Assembly: GCF_021491355.1 (NCBI RefSeq)
Contig: NZ_JAKENF010000001.1
Location: 806,001-870,000, forward strand
Reading direction: 5' to 3'
Length of the DNA stretch: 64,000 nucleotides
Origin: Alitabrizicola rongguiensis
GTDB lineage: Bacteria > Pseudomonadota > Alphaproteobacteria > Rhodobacterales > Rhodobacteraceae
A program made the translations under genes and the position numbers. This document shows positions 40,378 through 50,539 of this stretch, piece by piece. Numbering within the stretch: the first letter of the stretch is position 1; each line of letters opens with the position of its first letter. The notes below the pieces were generated by a model. It did not search any database. It saw only the letters and a program-made list of their open reading frames with translations, and was not told the origin of the DNA.

Positions 40378-42699
40378 TCAGGTGAAGCGGTTCTCGCGCG
40401 GGAAGCCGCGCGGTGCCATCCGCCCGGCGCTGGCGCGGGCACCGATCCATTCGCCCAATTCGGTCTCGGTGCGGGTCCGACCGGCGGGATCCTTCCAGGC
40501 AAGCCCTTGCGCAAGTATGAAGGTCGTCACGTCTGACAGACTGCCATCCTTGTATTTCTGCAGTCGGACACCCTTGCCACGTGCCATCTCGGGCAAATCG
40601 GCCAAGGGGAAGACCAGAACCTTGCGGTTCTCGCCAACGACGGCCACGTGATCGCCCTGCGCCGGCTTGCACACCAAAAGCCGCGCATCGCCCGAAAGAT
40701 TCATCACAACCTTGCCGGCGCGGGTCTGGGCCAAGACCTCTTCCGAAGCGACGAGGAAACCATCCCCGGCACTGGAGGCTACAATCAGCTTCTCGCCGCC
40801 GCGCCAGACGAAGAGTGCGACAATCTCGGCCTCGTTCGGCAGGTCCACCATCAGGCGCACCGGTTCGCCCATGCCGCGCCCGCCGGGCAGGTTCGCCCCA
40901 AGAAGCGTGTAGAACCGGCCGTTCGACCCGGCGATGATGATCCGGTCGGTGGTTTCGGCATGGAGGATATGGCGCCCCTCGTCGCCATCCTTGAACTTCA
41001 CTTCGGCATCGAGTGGCTGGTGCCCCTTCATCGCACGGATCCACCCCATCTTGGAGCAGATGACGGTGATCGGCTCGCGCTCGATCATCGCCTCGACCGG
41101 CACATCCTCGACCACCCCGGCCTCGGCGAAGGTGGATCGACGGGCACCAAGCGCCGTGGCCTTGCCGAATTGGGTCTGAATCGCGGTCAGCTCCTCACCG
41201 ATCCGCTTCCACTGGCGGTTCGGCCGCTCGAGCAGGTCGGCGAGATCAGCGCGCTCCTTCAAAAGCTCGTCGTATTCGCGCCTCAGCTCGAATTCTTCGA
41301 GGCGGCGCAACGACCTCAGTCGCATGTTAAGAATTGCCTCGGCCTGCGGCTCGGTCAACTCCCCCTCGGCCGACAGGTCCGGCGGCACATAGTCCTTGTC
41401 CGAGACTGCCCGCTTGTGCGGTTTGCCCCAGGTCTCGGCCATCAGCGCGCGCTTGGGATCAACGTCGTAACGGATGATGTCGATGACGCGGTCGAGGTTC
41501 AGATAGGCGATCAGGAAGCCCTCGAGCAATTCGAGGCGAAGATCGATCTTGTCCAGCCTGTGCTGCGACCGGCGCTGCAGGACATCGCGACGATGGTCGA
41601 GGAAGGCGCGCAGCACTTCCTTGAGCGAGCAGACCTTCGGCACCTTGCCGTCGATCAGAACGTTCATGTTGAGCGGGAAGCGGATCTCGAGATCGGAGTT
41701 GCGAAACAGCATCCCCATCAGCATCTCGGCGTCCACCGTGCGGGCGCGGGGTTCCAGAACGATGCGGACATCCTCGGCGGATTCGTCGCGCACGTCGGCG
41801 AGCGCCGGCACTTTCTTCGTCTGGATGAGTTCCGCGAGCCGCTCGATCAGCCTGGACTTCTGCACCTGATAGGGGATCTGGGTGACCACGATCTGCCAAG
41901 TGCCGCGCCCCAGATCTTCGACCTCCCACTTCGCGCGCAGCCGGAAGGCTCCGCGGCCGGTGCGATAGGCCTCAAGAATCGTCTCGCGCGGCTCGACGAT
42001 CACGCCACCCGTCGGGAAATCGGGCCCCGGCACCAGCGCGACGATCTCTTCGTCGCTGGTCTCGGGCGATCTCAGCAGAAGCTGGCAGGCGTCGATCAGC
42101 TCATGCAGGTTATGTGGCGGAATATTCGTCGCCATGCCCACGGCGATGCCGCTTGACCCGTTGGCAAGCAGGTTCGGAAAGGCCGCCGGCATAACCACCG
42201 GCTCTTCGAGCGTGCCGTCGTAGTTGGGCCGGAAATCGACCGCGTTCTCGGCCAGCCCCTCCATCAGCGCCTCGGCTGCAGCGGTCAGGCGGGCCTCGGT
42301 GTAGCGACTGGCGGCAGGGTTGTCGCCGTCGATGTTTCCGAAGTTTCCCTGCCCGTCGACCAACGGGTAGCGGACGTTGAAATCCTGCGCGAGGCGCGCC
42401 ATCGCGTCATAAATCGCGGCGTCTCCGTGCGGGTGATAGTTCCCCATCACGTCGCCCGAGATCTTGGCCGACTTGCGGAAGCCACCGGTCGAAGACAGCC
42501 GCAACTCGCGCATGGCAAACAGGATGCGGCGATGCACGGGCTTCAGCCCATCACGCGCATCCGGGAGCGCCCGATGCATGATCGTGGACAGCGCATAGGT
42601 CAGGTAGCGCTCACCGATTGCACGGCTGAGCGGTTCGGACACCATCTCTCCGCCAGGCGTATCGGGCTCTATGTTGGGGTTGTCCGGTGTCTTGGCCAT
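40378..42699 (-). CDS. parC: DNA topoisomerase IV subunit A
   Basis: 773-residue type IIA topoisomerase subunit that decatenates daughter chromosomes with ParE. The active-site tyrosine is Tyr133 (ASRYTEARL). The quinolone region reads [12 protein letters not shown], so the position of E. coli ParC Ser80 is Ala94 and that of Glu84 is Asp98; this is common in alphaproteobacterial ParC and is not by itself evidence of acquired resistance. The length and the fairly short C-terminal beta-pinwheel point to ParC rather than GyrA. Divergent from the SH3 gene. Confidence 0.93.
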   Translation of the reverse strand: MAKTPDNPNIEPDTPGGEMVSEPLSRAIGERYLTYALSTIMHRALPDARDGLKPVHRRILFAMRELRLSSTGGFRKSAKISGDVMGNYHPHGDAAIYDAMARLAQDFNVRYPLVDGQGNFGNIDGDNPAASRYTEARLTAAAEALMEGLAENAVDFRPNYDGTLEEPVVMPAAFPNLLANGSSGIAVGMATNIPPHNLHELIDACQLLLRSPETSDEEIVALVPGPDFPTGGVIVEPRETILEAYRTGRGAFRLRAKWEVEDLGRGTWQIVVTQIPYQVQKSRLIERLAELIQTKKVPALADVRDESAEDVRIVLEPRARTVDAEMLMGMLFRNSDLEIRFPLNMNVLIDGKVPKVCSLKEVLRAFLDHRRDVLQRRSQHRLDKIDLRLELLEGFLIAYLNLDRVIDIIRYDVDPKRALMAETWGKPHKRAVSDKDYVPPDLSAEGELTEPQAEAILNMRLRSLRRLEEFELRREYDELLKERADLADLLERPNRQWKRIGEELTAIQTQFGKATALGARRSTFAEAGVVEDVPVEAMIEREPITVICSKMGWIRAMKGHQPLDAEVKFKDGDEGRHILHAETTDRIIIAGSNGRFYTLLGANLPGGRGMGEPVRLMVDLPNEAEIVALFVWRGGEKLIVASSAGDGFLVASEEVLAQTRAGKVVMNLSGDARLLVCKPAQGDHVAVVGENRKVLVFPLADLPEMARGKGVRLQKYKDGSLSDVTTFILAQGLAWKDPAGRTRTETELGEWIGARASAGRMAPRGFPRENRFT

Positions 42700-42826
42700 G
42701 GATGTTGATTAGACCGCCACGGGCCACGGGTCCAGACCGAAGCGCGCTGCAAATTGCCGCGAAATCGACATTTGCGGGACGCGCCGTCGTGCTAAACAAC
42801 TGCAGAGGTTTGGAATCAGGTGTTTG

Positions 42827-43456
42827 ATGCTGAAGCTAACCACAATTCTGTGTGGCGGTCTGTTTCTGACGATGCTGATCGGCGGCCGTGACGAAAGTCA
42901 GGTCCGCTACGGTCTGCAGGGCAGGATTCCCACTCTGAGCCAGGTGGTCGCCCAGCACATGGACGCCCCCAAGCCAGTGGTGGAAGTCGCCGCCGATCAG
43001 CCGTTGCCCGTCCAGCCCAAGGCCGAGCAGCCGGTCACACAGGACGCCGCGGTGGTACCGGCTTCACTTTCGACGCTCGCAGAAAGCCCGGCCGTCGAAA
43101 CCGATACGACCACCTACACAGGCTACACCCAGGACGCGCTTGGCGGCGGGATGTCGTTGTCAATGCCGATGGTCCAACCTTCCTCCGAGACCGTCACGAC
43201 TGATGATACCGAGGTCGAGCCTGTCGGTGGATATATCGCCTATGTCTCCGGAAGCTCTGTCAACGTCCGCTCCGGACCCTCGGCCGAAACCGAGCCTGTC
43301 GCGCGGCTGGCTCGTGGCGAGTCGGTGCTTGTGCTACCGTCGGATACGCCCGGCTGGTCGATGATCCGGATCGAGGGCGACGGGGTCGAGGGCTATATAG
43401 CATCACGGTTTCTCAGCCAGACCAGCAGCGAAGGAAGCGGGCCCGCGGGCGACTGA
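42827..43456 (+). CDS. SH3-domain secreted or membrane-anchored protein
   Basis: 209 residues with an N-terminal signal or anchor (LTTILCGGLFLTMLIGG), a Pro/Val/Thr-rich linker, and a C-terminal bacterial SH3 domain from about residue 142 (SSVNVRSGPSAETEPVARL, then GWSMIRIEGDGVEGYIASRFL). Such proteins work in the periplasm, often binding peptidoglycan or partner proteins. ATG at 42827 is preferred over a TTG directly before it. Divergent from parC with a 127-base gap. Confidence 0.82.
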   Translation: MLKLTTILCGGLFLTMLIGGRDESQVRYGLQGRIPTLSQVVAQHMDAPKPVVEVAADQPLPVQPKAEQPVTQDAAVVPASLSTLAESPAVETDTTTYTGYTQDALGGGMSLSMPMVQPSSETVTTDDTEVEPVGGYIAYVSGSSVNVRSGPSAETEPVARLARGESVLVLPSDTPGWSMIRIEGDGVEGYIASRFLSQTSSEGSGPAGD

Positions 43457-43524
43457 CGGCCCTTGGCCTGCCGCGGGCAAGTCCCTATCAACGCCTCCGA
43501 GAACTTACGGGCAGGAGGCAGGTC

Positions 43525-44355
43525 ATGGCGCAGAAGAGCGTCCTCATCACCGGTTGTTCCTCGGGCATCGGGCTTGACGCCGCGCGCGGCATGGCGGCGC
43601 GGGGATGGCGGGTCTTTGCGACCTGTCGGCAGGAGACCGATTGCGAAAAACTGCGCACAGAAGGGCTGGAGAGCGTCCGGCTCGACTATGGGGACGAGGA
43701 CAGCATTGCCTCGGCCATCGATGAGTGCCTGTCCCGGACCGGCGGCACCCTGGATGCCCTGTTCAACAATGGCGCCTTTGCCTGTCCCGGTGCGGTCGAG
43801 GACCTGCCGCGTGCAGCCCTGCGGTCGATCTTCGAGGTCAACCTGTTCGGCTATCACGACCTGACACGACGGGTCATTCCGGTCATGCGCAGGCAGGGTC
43901 ATGGGCGGATCGTGAACTGCTCCTCGGTCCTGGGACTGGTCGGCGCGCCCTGGCGCGGGGCCTACGTCGCCACAAAATTCGCGATGGAAGGGCTGACCGA
44001 TGTTCTGCGCATCGAGATGCGGGGTACCCCCATCCAGATCATCCTGATCGAGCCGGGCCCCGTCACCTCCGACCTGCGGCGCAAGGCCATCCCCTATTTC
44101 GAGCGCTGGATCGACTGGCGCAACTCGCCGCGACGAGCACAGTACGAGGAAAGCCTTCTCAAGCGACTTTACGAGGATCGCGGGCCTGACAGGTTCGAGC
44201 TTCCCGCCTCGGCGGTGACGGCGAAACTCGCCCAGGCGCTCGAGGCGCGGCATCCCTCGGCCCGCTACTACGTCACGACGCCGACTTACATCGCCAATCT
44301 GCTGCGTCGGCTTTTGCCAACAGCTGCGCTGGACTGGGTTCTGACCCGGGGGTAA
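43525..44355 (+). CDS. Short-chain dehydrogenase/reductase
   Basis: 276-residue classical SDR. Cofactor motif TGCSSGIG at 9-16, NNGA after the fourth strand, catalytic Ser in VNCSSVLGL and the YVATK active site are present. The R/C context after the second strand (FATCRQ) fits NADP(H) preference. An AGGAGG site precedes the ATG. The substrate is unknown. Confidence 0.9.
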   Translation: MAQKSVLITGCSSGIGLDAARGMAARGWRVFATCRQETDCEKLRTEGLESVRLDYGDEDSIASAIDECLSRTGGTLDALFNNGAFACPGAVEDLPRAALRSIFEVNLFGYHDLTRRVIPVMRRQGHGRIVNCSSVLGLVGAPWRGAYVATKFAMEGLTDVLRIEMRGTPIQIILIEPGPVTSDLRRKAIPYFERWIDWRNSPRRAQYEESLLKRLYEDRGPDRFELPASAVTAKLAQALEARHPSARYYVTTPTYIANLLRRLLPTAALDWVLTRG

Positions 44356-44442
44356 GCCACTCGAACCCGGGGGGCACGGCGTTTTTTCCTTCGCCTTTGC
44401 TCTGCCGCCCGCTACATCAGGCCGATCGGAGGGCCTGCCGCC

Positions 44443-44652
44443 ATGTTGCATGATCCGCTGTTCTACGTCGTTGCCGCCTCGATGCTGCTGGTTGTGGTCA
44501 TCCTGATGATCGGCATCGGCAGCTTCGCCAAGGGCGGCGATTTCAATCGCCGCAACGCCAACCGCCTGATGCGCTACCGCATCTACGCGCAAGCCGTCGC
44601 GGTGATGCTGATCCTGCTTTTCGTGGCGATGCGCCGCTATTTCGGGTCGTAA
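44443..44652 (+). CDS. Twin-transmembrane small protein (HIG1 domain)
   Basis: 69 residues with two membrane helices joined by the conserved SFAKGGDFNRRNANRLMRYR loop, the hallmark of HIG1-domain proteins. Mitochondrial HIG1 relatives act with cytochrome c oxidase; the bacterial role is not established. It lies 4 bases before the adenosyltransferase gene, a pairing I believe is common in alphaproteobacteria. Confidence 0.88.
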   Translation: MLHDPLFYVVAASMLLVVVILMIGIGSFAKGGDFNRRNANRLMRYRIYAQAVAVMLILLFVAMRRYFGS

Positions 44653-44656
44653 CAAG

Positions 44657-45235
44657 ATGGTCGTGCTTTCGAAGATCTATACCAAGACCGGCGATGCCGG
44701 AGAGACCGCACTTGGAAACGGTGCGCGGGTAGCCAAGCATTCACTGCGAGTGTCTGCTTACGGCACAGTCGATGAAACCAACGCCTTTGTCGGCGTCGCA
44801 CGCCAGCATTCAGACGGCGAAATGGATGCCGCGCTTCAGCGCATCCAGAACGACCTGTTCGATCTTGGCGCCGATCTTTGCCGCCCGGACATGGAGCGCG
44901 ATCATGAAGCCGGCTACGTTCCGCTGCGCATCCTGGCCCGCCAAGTCGAGCGGCTGGAATCCGAGATCGACGTGATGAACAGCCGTCTCCAGCCCTTGCG
45001 CAGCTTCATCCTGCCGGGTGGCAGCCCCTTGGCGGCCCAGCTTCACGTCTGCCGCACCGTCTGCCGCCGCGCAGAGCGCATGACTGTCGAACTGGCGACG
45101 ATGGAAGAGGTCAATCCCGAGGCGGTCAAATACCTCAACCGCCTGTCGGACTGGTTCTTCGTTGTAGGCCGGATCGCCAATGACGATGGCCGCGCCGATG
45201 TCCTTTGGGTGCCTGGACTGACCCGCGAGTCCTGA
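44657..45235 (+). CDS. Cob(I)alamin adenosyltransferase, PduO type
   Basis: 192 residues. It has the PduO-type ATP site (KIYTKTGDAGETALGNG at 6-22), the SAYGTVDETNAFVG segment and the RTVCRRAERM block. It transfers adenosyl from ATP to cob(I)alamin, making the coenzyme for methylmalonyl-CoA and ethylmalonyl-CoA mutases. This fits the mcd gene later in the window. It sits 124 bases before etfB, and the gap between shows no gene. Confidence 0.93.
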   Translation: MVVLSKIYTKTGDAGETALGNGARVAKHSLRVSAYGTVDETNAFVGVARQHSDGEMDAALQRIQNDLFDLGADLCRPDMERDHEAGYVPLRILARQVERLESEIDVMNSRLQPLRSFILPGGSPLAAQLHVCRTVCRRAERMTVELATMEEVNPEAVKYLNRLSDWFFVVGRIANDDGRADVLWVPGLTRES

Positions 45236-45359
45236 AGACGCGACGTCCCGACGACACCGTGCGTCGATTTTGGCCTGTTCCCGATGCTGCGAAGCAGCTA
45301 GAACCTCCCGCGAGAGCTTGGGCGCCCGTTAGGGTGCGTTAATCTGGAGACTTCCGCCG

Positions 45360-46121
45360 ATGAAGGTATTGGTGCCTGTCAAACGGGTGATCGACTACAA
45401 CGTAAAGGTCCGCGTGAAGGCGGACGGGTCGGGTGTCGATCTGGCGAACGTGAAGATGTCGATGAACCCCTTCGACGAAATCGCAGTCGAAGAGGCGATC
45501 CGTCTGAAGGAGAAGGGCATCGCGACCGAGGTTGTCGTCGTGTCGATCGGCGTGAAGCAGGCGCAGGAGACGCTCCGCACTGCCCTCGCCATGGGTGCCG
45601 ACCGCGCCATCCTGATCGAAGCTGCCGCCGACGTGCAAACCGACATCGAGCCGCTCGCCGTAGCCAAGCTGCTGGCCGGCGTCGTCAAGGAAGAGGCGCC
45701 GGGCCTCGTTCTGGCGGGCAAACAGGCGATCGACAACGACATGAACGCCACGGGCCAGATGCTGGCGGCGCTTGTGGGCTGGTCGCAGGGCACTTTTGCC
45801 AGCGAGCTTGCGGTCGAAGGCGACAGCGCCACAGTCACGCGCGAAGTTGATGGCGGCCTGCAGACGATCAAGGTCAAGATGCCGGCGATCATCACGGTCG
45901 ACCTGCGCCTGAACGAGCCGCGCTATGCGTCGCTGCCGAACATCATGAAGGCGAAAGCCAAGCCGCTCGCTGTCAAGACGCCCGCCGATTACGGCGTGGA
46001 CGTCGCGCCGCGCCTATCAGTCCTGAAGACTGTCGAGCCGGCGGGCCGCAAGGCGGGCGTGAAGGTCGCCTCGGTGGACGAACTGATCGCGAAACTCAAA
46101 GACGAAGCGGGGGTGATCTGA
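45360..46121 (+). CDS. etfB: Electron transfer flavoprotein beta subunit
   Basis: 253-residue ETF beta, starting [14 protein letters not shown], with the AMP-binding ADRAILIE region and the family block [20 protein letters not shown] (as [13 protein letters not shown]). ETF carries electrons from acyl-CoA dehydrogenases such as Mcd to the quinone pool. It lies 1 base before etfA, so the two are translated together. Confidence 0.97.
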   Translation: MKVLVPVKRVIDYNVKVRVKADGSGVDLANVKMSMNPFDEIAVEEAIRLKEKGIATEVVVVSIGVKQAQETLRTALAMGADRAILIEAAADVQTDIEPLAVAKLLAGVVKEEAPGLVLAGKQAIDNDMNATGQMLAALVGWSQGTFASELAVEGDSATVTREVDGGLQTIKVKMPAIITVDLRLNEPRYASLPNIMKAKAKPLAVKTPADYGVDVAPRLSVLKTVEPAGRKAGVKVASVDELIAKLKDEAGVI

Positions 46122-46122
46122 G

Positions 46123-47049
46123 ATGGCCGTTCTTCTGCTTGCCGATGTGAACGAAGGCGCGCTGTCGACTGACGCCGTCGCCAAGACCGTCGCCGCCGTG
46201 AAAGGCCTGGGCGATGTCCATGTGCTGGTCGCGGGCCAGGGCGGCGATGCCGCCGCAGCCGAAGCGGCGAAGCTCGATGGCGTGTCGAAGGTGCTCTTCG
46301 CCAATGCCCATGTGTATTGCCACGGCATGGCCGAGCCGACAGCGGCGCTGATCGTGTCGCTGGCCGGTGGCTACAGCCACATCTGCGGAGCCGCGACAGC
46401 CTTCAACAAGAACGTGCTGCCCCGCGTTGCGGCCCTTCTGGACGTGATGGTGATCTCGGACGTGACCGCAGTGATCGACGCCGACACCTTCGAGCGGCCG
46501 ATCTATGCAGGCAACGCTATTCAGACGGTGAAATCGTCAGACGGCAAGAAGGTCTTCACCGTCCGCACGGCGACCTTCAACGCGGTCGGCGCCGGTGGCG
46601 CAGCCCCTGTCGAGGCGCTGGCCACGGCTGAGGACGGCTCGCTGTCCTCGTGGGTCGAGGACAAGACCGCAACCTCGGATCGCCCCGAGCTTACTTCGGC
46701 GGGCATCGTGGTTTCGGGCGGACGCGGCGTCGGTTCGGAAGCGGACTTCGCGCTGATCGAGAAACTGGCAGACAAGCTCGGCGCCGCCGTTGGCGCGAGC
46801 CGCGCCGCGGTGGACAGTGGCTATGCACCGAACGACTGGCAGGTGGGCCAGACCGGCAAGGTCGTGGCGCCGAACCTCTATGTCGCGGTCGGCATCTCGG
46901 GCGCGATCCAGCACCTCGCAGGCATGAAGGACTCGAAGGTGATCGTCGCCATCAACAAGGACGAAGAGGCCCCGATCTTCCAGGTGGCCGATTACGGTCT
47001 CGTGGCCGACCTCTTTACCGCCGTCCCGGAGATGATCGAAAAGCTCTGA
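46123..47049 (+). CDS. etfA: Electron transfer flavoprotein alpha subunit
   Basis: 308-residue ETF alpha. The C-terminal FAD-binding domain has [12 protein letters not shown], then [27 protein letters not shown] and [16 protein letters not shown], given here in short pieces: [13 protein letters not shown] and [10 protein letters not shown]. Partner of EtfB; followed by a strong terminator. Confidence 0.97.
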   Translation: MAVLLLADVNEGALSTDAVAKTVAAVKGLGDVHVLVAGQGGDAAAAEAAKLDGVSKVLFANAHVYCHGMAEPTAALIVSLAGGYSHICGAATAFNKNVLPRVAALLDVMVISDVTAVIDADTFERPIYAGNAIQTVKSSDGKKVFTVRTATFNAVGAGGAAPVEALATAEDGSLSSWVEDKTATSDRPELTSAGIVVSGGRGVGSEADFALIEKLADKLGAAVGASRAAVDSGYAPNDWQVGQTGKVVAPNLYVAVGISGAIQHLAGMKDSKVIVAINKDEEAPIFQVADYGLVADLFTAVPEMIEKL

Positions 47050-47070
47050 TCGGGGCGCAGCACCAAGTCT

Positions 47071-47889
47071 TTACGGGCGCCTGCGGGCGCCCGTTTTGCT
47101 TTGGTCGTCCCCCTCCGCGAAGGGAACCAAGGCCTCGGCAATCTGCCGGTGCATGCCCCCCTGATCTGCCAGAGGTCCCTGATCGCCCGTCCCGCCCGGC
47201 AACGGATCGACCACTATCTCCAAGACTGGCCGGCCCTCGGCGACCGCCGCGACCATCGCACGATCGACCAAGGCCGGGGTCAGGCTGGAGCCGAAGATGC
47301 CCGTCTCGGCCAGCGGTGCCTCGGCCAGCCAGATCAGGACGGTGCGCCGCGGCAATCGCGCCAGAAGCTCGGACATACGCGCGATCCACATGCGGCGCAG
47401 TTCCTCGTGCAGCAGAGCAAAGCGATCCGCTTCGGCAGATCGAAGGCGCGAAACGAGGTGGTTGGTGAAATTGAATTCGATGAAGTCGATTTCCGGATAC
47501 AGCCCGTGCAGATCTGGCGTGATCCGCAGGACGCGATCGTTGCGGCGGGGGTGAACGCAATAGAACCGGTTCGACAGGTTGACTGCCCCCGGCAATTGCA
47601 GGAAAGCCGAGTTGGCCTGGGATGCAACATCCTGGACGGCGGTGTCACGCAGATAGACGTCCGGGCCTGCGTTGGGCAGTCCGAGATTCACGACCATCCG
47701 CCCCAGACACCCTTCGAGCAACACCGGCCAAGGATCCTTCTGGGCGCGACCGAATGTCTCGGATCCACCGAGCGCGACGCTGTATCTTCCGACGAGCGGC
47801 CTGAAGGGCCCCCGAAACTGAAGGCGCGAGTCGCCATACTTCCATGGCGCATAATCGACCGGCGCTTCGCCGGGAAACGCGTAAGCCAT
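47071..47889 (-). CDS. DUF6473-family protein
   Basis: 272 residues starting [19 protein letters not shown], which matches the start of the DUF6473 family found in Rhodobacterales. It contains a GGSETFGR and a [17 protein letters not shown] segment, resembling SGNH-hydrolase-like folds by pattern but without a sure catalytic set. An AGGTGG site precedes the ATG at 47889; an upstream in-frame extension overlaps the promoter of the divergent dehydrogenase and is rejected. The last 10 codons overlap the etfA terminator. Function unknown. Confidence 0.8.
   Translation of the reverse strand: MAYAFPGEAPVDYAPWKYGDSRLQFRGPFRPLVGRYSVALGGSETFGRAQKDPWPVLLEGCLGRMVVNLGLPNAGPDVYLRDTAVQDVASQANSAFLQLPGAVNLSNRFYCVHPRRNDRVLRITPDLHGLYPEIDFIEFNFTNHLVSRLRSAEADRFALLHEELRRMWIARMSELLARLPRRTVLIWLAEAPLAETGIFGSSLTPALVDRAMVAAVAEGRPVLEIVVDPLPGGTGDQGPLADQGGMHRQIAEALVPFAEGDDQSKTGARRRP
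47074..47097 (+). terminator. Intrinsic terminator of etfBA
   Basis: Perfect 8-base arms CGGGCGCC (47074-47081) and GGCGCCCG (47086-47093) around TGCG, followed by TTTT. It starts 25 bases past the etfA stop and lies inside the last codons of the convergent DUF6473 gene. Confidence 0.8.
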
Positions 47890-48049
47890 TCCACCCACCT
47901 GTTTGATCTTCACCCGCGACTCAGGATGCAGCCTTGGGCTTTCCAAGCCACTAACCTTCAAATTTTCCGCGCATTCTAAGGTCCTTGGCAGCTTGCCTCG
48001 GGCCAGCCCCGAGGCATATGGTTTCTGCAATCGCAAAGGAGTGGGCAGA

Positions 48050-48925
48050 ATGGGCATCCGCACAGTGGGCATCGTCGGCGCAGGCCAGATGGGCAATGGC
48101 ATCGCTCACGTCTTTGCTGTGGCGGGTTATGACGTTCTGCTGAACGACATCAGCGAAGAGGGTCTGCAGAAGGCCGTTGCGACGATCGACCGGAACCTGG
48201 AACGGCAGGTGTCCCGCGGCAAGATTTCCGCCGAGGACAAGGCGGCGGCGATGGCCCGGATCAAGACGACGATGACTCTGACCGATCTTGGTCAGTCCGA
48301 CCTCATCATCGAGGCGGCGACAGAGCGCGAGACGGTCAAGCAGGCGATCTTCGAAGATCTGCTTCCACACTTGAAGCCGACGACGATCCTGACCTCGAAC
48401 ACCTCGTCGATCTCGATCACTCGACTGGCCAGCCGAACGGACAGGCCAGAAAAGTTCATGGGCTTCCACTTCATGAATCCGGTGCCGGTGATGCAGCTGG
48501 TCGAACTGATCCGCGGCATCGCCACCGATCAGGAAACCTACCAGACGCTTCTGGCCGTCGTCGAAAAGCTGGGCAAGACCGCCGCAAGTGCCGAGGATTT
48601 CCCGGCCTTTATCGTCAACCGGATCCTGATCCCGATGATCAACGAGGCGGTCTATGTCCTCTACGAAGGCGTCGGCACGGTCAGGTCTATCGACGAGGCC
48701 CTGAAACTGGGCGCGAACCATCCGATGGGCCCGCTGGAGCTCGCCGATTTCATCGGGCTCGACACCTGCCTAGCGATCATGAACGTGCTTTATGATGGCC
48801 TGGCCGACACCAAGTATCGCCCCTGCCCGCTTCTGACGAAATACGTCGAGGCCGGCTGGCTGGGCCGCAAGACACAGCGCGGCTTCTACGACTATCGCGG
48901 AGAAGTGCCGGTTCCCACGCGCTGA
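48050..48925 (+). CDS. 3-hydroxybutyryl-CoA dehydrogenase
   Basis: 291-residue NAD(P)-dependent dehydrogenase. The Rossmann motif VGAGQMGNGIA is at 8-18, the catalytic His is in GFHFMNPVPVM, and the C-terminal domain has NHPMGPLELADFIGLD. It interconverts acetoacetyl-CoA and 3-hydroxybutyryl-CoA, feeding crotonyl-CoA to the ethylmalonyl-CoA pathway or butyrate/PHB metabolism. AAAGGAG precedes the ATG at 48050. Divergent from the DUF6473 gene. Confidence 0.95.
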   Translation: MGIRTVGIVGAGQMGNGIAHVFAVAGYDVLLNDISEEGLQKAVATIDRNLERQVSRGKISAEDKAAAMARIKTTMTLTDLGQSDLIIEAATERETVKQAIFEDLLPHLKPTTILTSNTSSISITRLASRTDRPEKFMGFHFMNPVPVMQLVELIRGIATDQETYQTLLAVVEKLGKTAASAEDFPAFIVNRILIPMINEAVYVLYEGVGTVRSIDEALKLGANHPMGPLELADFIGLDTCLAIMNVLYDGLADTKYRPCPLLTKYVEAGWLGRKTQRGFYDYRGEVPVPTR

Positions 48926-48931
48926 TTCGTA

Positions 48932-49813
48932 TCAGGTTCGACCGAGGGCCAGCGTCGTCTCACGAAGGAACGCACAAAAGCCGCGCGGATTAGAGGCCCA
49001 TTTGGCGCATTCTTCCGGCGGGATCGGCTGACCGATCACCGGTGCCTGCGGTTTGTTCAGCGCGTGCTTGATCTCGTGCAGCAAAAGACCCTGCCGGAAG
49101 GTCGGCGAGATCTTGTCGGCGATATGATAGATGCGCGAGTTCTGGCCTGGAAAGAAGATCGGCAGGACGGTAGCGCGGCTTTTCTGGACCATCTTCGCGG
49201 TGAAGACGTTCCACTCCGCCTCAACGGCATCATCCCACCAGCCGGTCGTGGTGGCTACCTTTCCCGCCGGGAACAGGATAACGACGCCGCCATTGGCCAG
49301 ATGATCCATCGAGATGCGCCGCATCTCGAGCCCCTTTTCCTGGGCATCCGGTTCGTGCGGGAACGGGACCGGAACCATGTGATAGGCGATTTCCTCGATC
49401 CCGGTCAGAAGCGAGCGAGTGAGGATCTTGAAATCCCCCCGCACCTGCATGACCAGCCGCGCCATCACAAGACCGTCGACGAGTCCATGCGGATGGTTGG
49501 CCACCACCACGACGGGTCCGGTCCTTGGAATCAGCGCTACCTGGTTGGGTGGCGTCGTAACCTCGATTCCCATGATGTCGAGCGCACGCTGCCAGAATTC
49601 GAGCCCGGTCGCCGGGCCAAGCGCCTCGAAGCGACGGATCAGCCGCAGCAGGGTCAGCTTGCCGCTGAGCCACTCGATCGTGCGGATGATGCCAGCCTTG
49701 GTCGGGTCGTCGAACGTGCCCGCATATGACAGACGGCGCTTGTCATAGGGGCGGTAATCCGGATCACCGATCTGGCGGCCCGCCTGGTCGACATCTTCTG
49801 ACAAGGGCTTCAT
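48932..49813 (-). CDS. Lysophospholipid acyltransferase-family protein
   Basis: 293 residues. It carries the PlsC-type catalytic motif as NHPHGLVDG (His-x4-Asp) and an LFPAGKV segment in place of the usual FPEG. Members acylate lysophospholipids or ornithine lipids at the inner membrane; the acceptor is unknown. The ATG at 49813 follows the HPr stop by 37 bases, so it may be the last gene of the chvI-ptsH block. Convergent with the 3-hydroxybutyryl-CoA dehydrogenase (6-base gap). Confidence 0.85.
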   Translation of the reverse strand: MKPLSEDVDQAGRQIGDPDYRPYDKRRLSYAGTFDDPTKAGIIRTIEWLSGKLTLLRLIRRFEALGPATGLEFWQRALDIMGIEVTTPPNQVALIPRTGPVVVVANHPHGLVDGLVMARLVMQVRGDFKILTRSLLTGIEEIAYHMVPVPFPHEPDAQEKGLEMRRISMDHLANGGVVILFPAGKVATTTGWWDDAVEAEWNVFTAKMVQKSRATVLPIFFPGQNSRIYHIADKISPTFRQGLLLHEIKHALNKPQAPVIGQPIPPEECAKWASNPRGFCAFLRETTLALGRT

Positions 49814-49850
49814 GTCCTCCACCGTGGCGCACGCCCATCGGCGCCCAGGT

Positions 49851-50120
49851 TCAGAAGGATTCTCCGAAACGGTCGGCAACGAGCGCTTCCAGCGCTGCGG
49901 CGAGTTGCTCTGCCTCCGCCCCGCTGGTCCGGACCTCAATAGAGGTTCCGCGCGATGCTGCCAACATCAAAAGACCCATGATCGAATCGCCCGACACCGA
50001 CATGCCGTCTTTGGTGACGGTTGCGCTTGCATCGTGGCTTTCGACCACCTCGACGAACTTTGCGGATGCACGGGCGTGAAGGCCCTTTTCGTTGATGATA
50101 TGCAGCCGCCGTTCCGTCAT
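49851..50120 (-). CDS. ptsH: Phosphocarrier protein HPr
   Basis: 89-residue HPr-fold protein. The active His15 is in GLHARAS, and the regulatory serine is Ser46 in GDSIMGLLML, the site for the HPr kinase encoded nearby. No sugar permease component is present in the window, so it likely works in a regulatory phosphorelay. It overlaps EIIA by 4 bases. Confidence 0.95.
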   Translation of the reverse strand: MTERRLHIINEKGLHARASAKFVEVVESHDASATVTKDGMSVSGDSIMGLLMLAASRGTSIEVRTSGAEAEQLAAALEALVADRFGESF

Positions 50121-50521
50121 TGAGCGTCGTATCCGTTGTTGAGGTCCATGCTGTTGATGTATTTGCGCCCGGCCTCGAGCGCTGCCTCTACTGCCACGGG
50201 TACGCTGAGATTGCGGGACTTGGCAAGTTTGATAAGTAGGGGAAGATTGGCGCCGTAGATGATCCGGCGATCTGTAGCGACGCAGGCCCTCAGGCTAAGG
50301 TTGGAGGGCGATCCACCGAACATGTCGGTAACCACCACGACACCGTCCCCCGTATCGACGTCGTCGGCCGCGCCGCAGATCTCTCGCTGCTTGGCAGCAC
50401 GATCATGGTCATCTTCGATCGAGATCGCGCGGACGCCTTCCTGGCGGCCCACGACATGCTCGACGGCGGACAGGTATTCCCGCGCCAGACCACCATGTGC
50501 GACGATCACGATCCCGATCAC
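50117..50521 (-). CDS. PTS EIIA component, mannose (EIIA-Man) family
   Basis: 134-residue single EIIA-Man domain with the phosphorylated His9 in IVIVAHGGLA and the TDMFGGSPSN loop. Stand-alone EIIA-Man proteins in alphaproteobacteria accept phosphate from HPr without a sugar transporter and serve as regulators. It starts 18 bases after rapZ. Confidence 0.94.
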   Translation of the reverse strand: MIGIVIVAHGGLAREYLSAVEHVVGRQEGVRAISIEDDHDRAAKQREICGAADDVDTGDGVVVVTDMFGGSPSNLSLRACVATDRRIIYGANLPLLIKLAKSRNLSVPVAVEAALEAGRKYINSMDLNNGYDAQ

Positions 50522-50539
50522 GCGCGGACCATCTTCAGT

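Noticed and set aside
42400-42470. Ala at the ParC quinolone position as a resistance mutation
   Set aside because: Alanine with Asp further on is, to my knowledge, common in alphaproteobacterial ParC, so it cannot be called acquired resistance.
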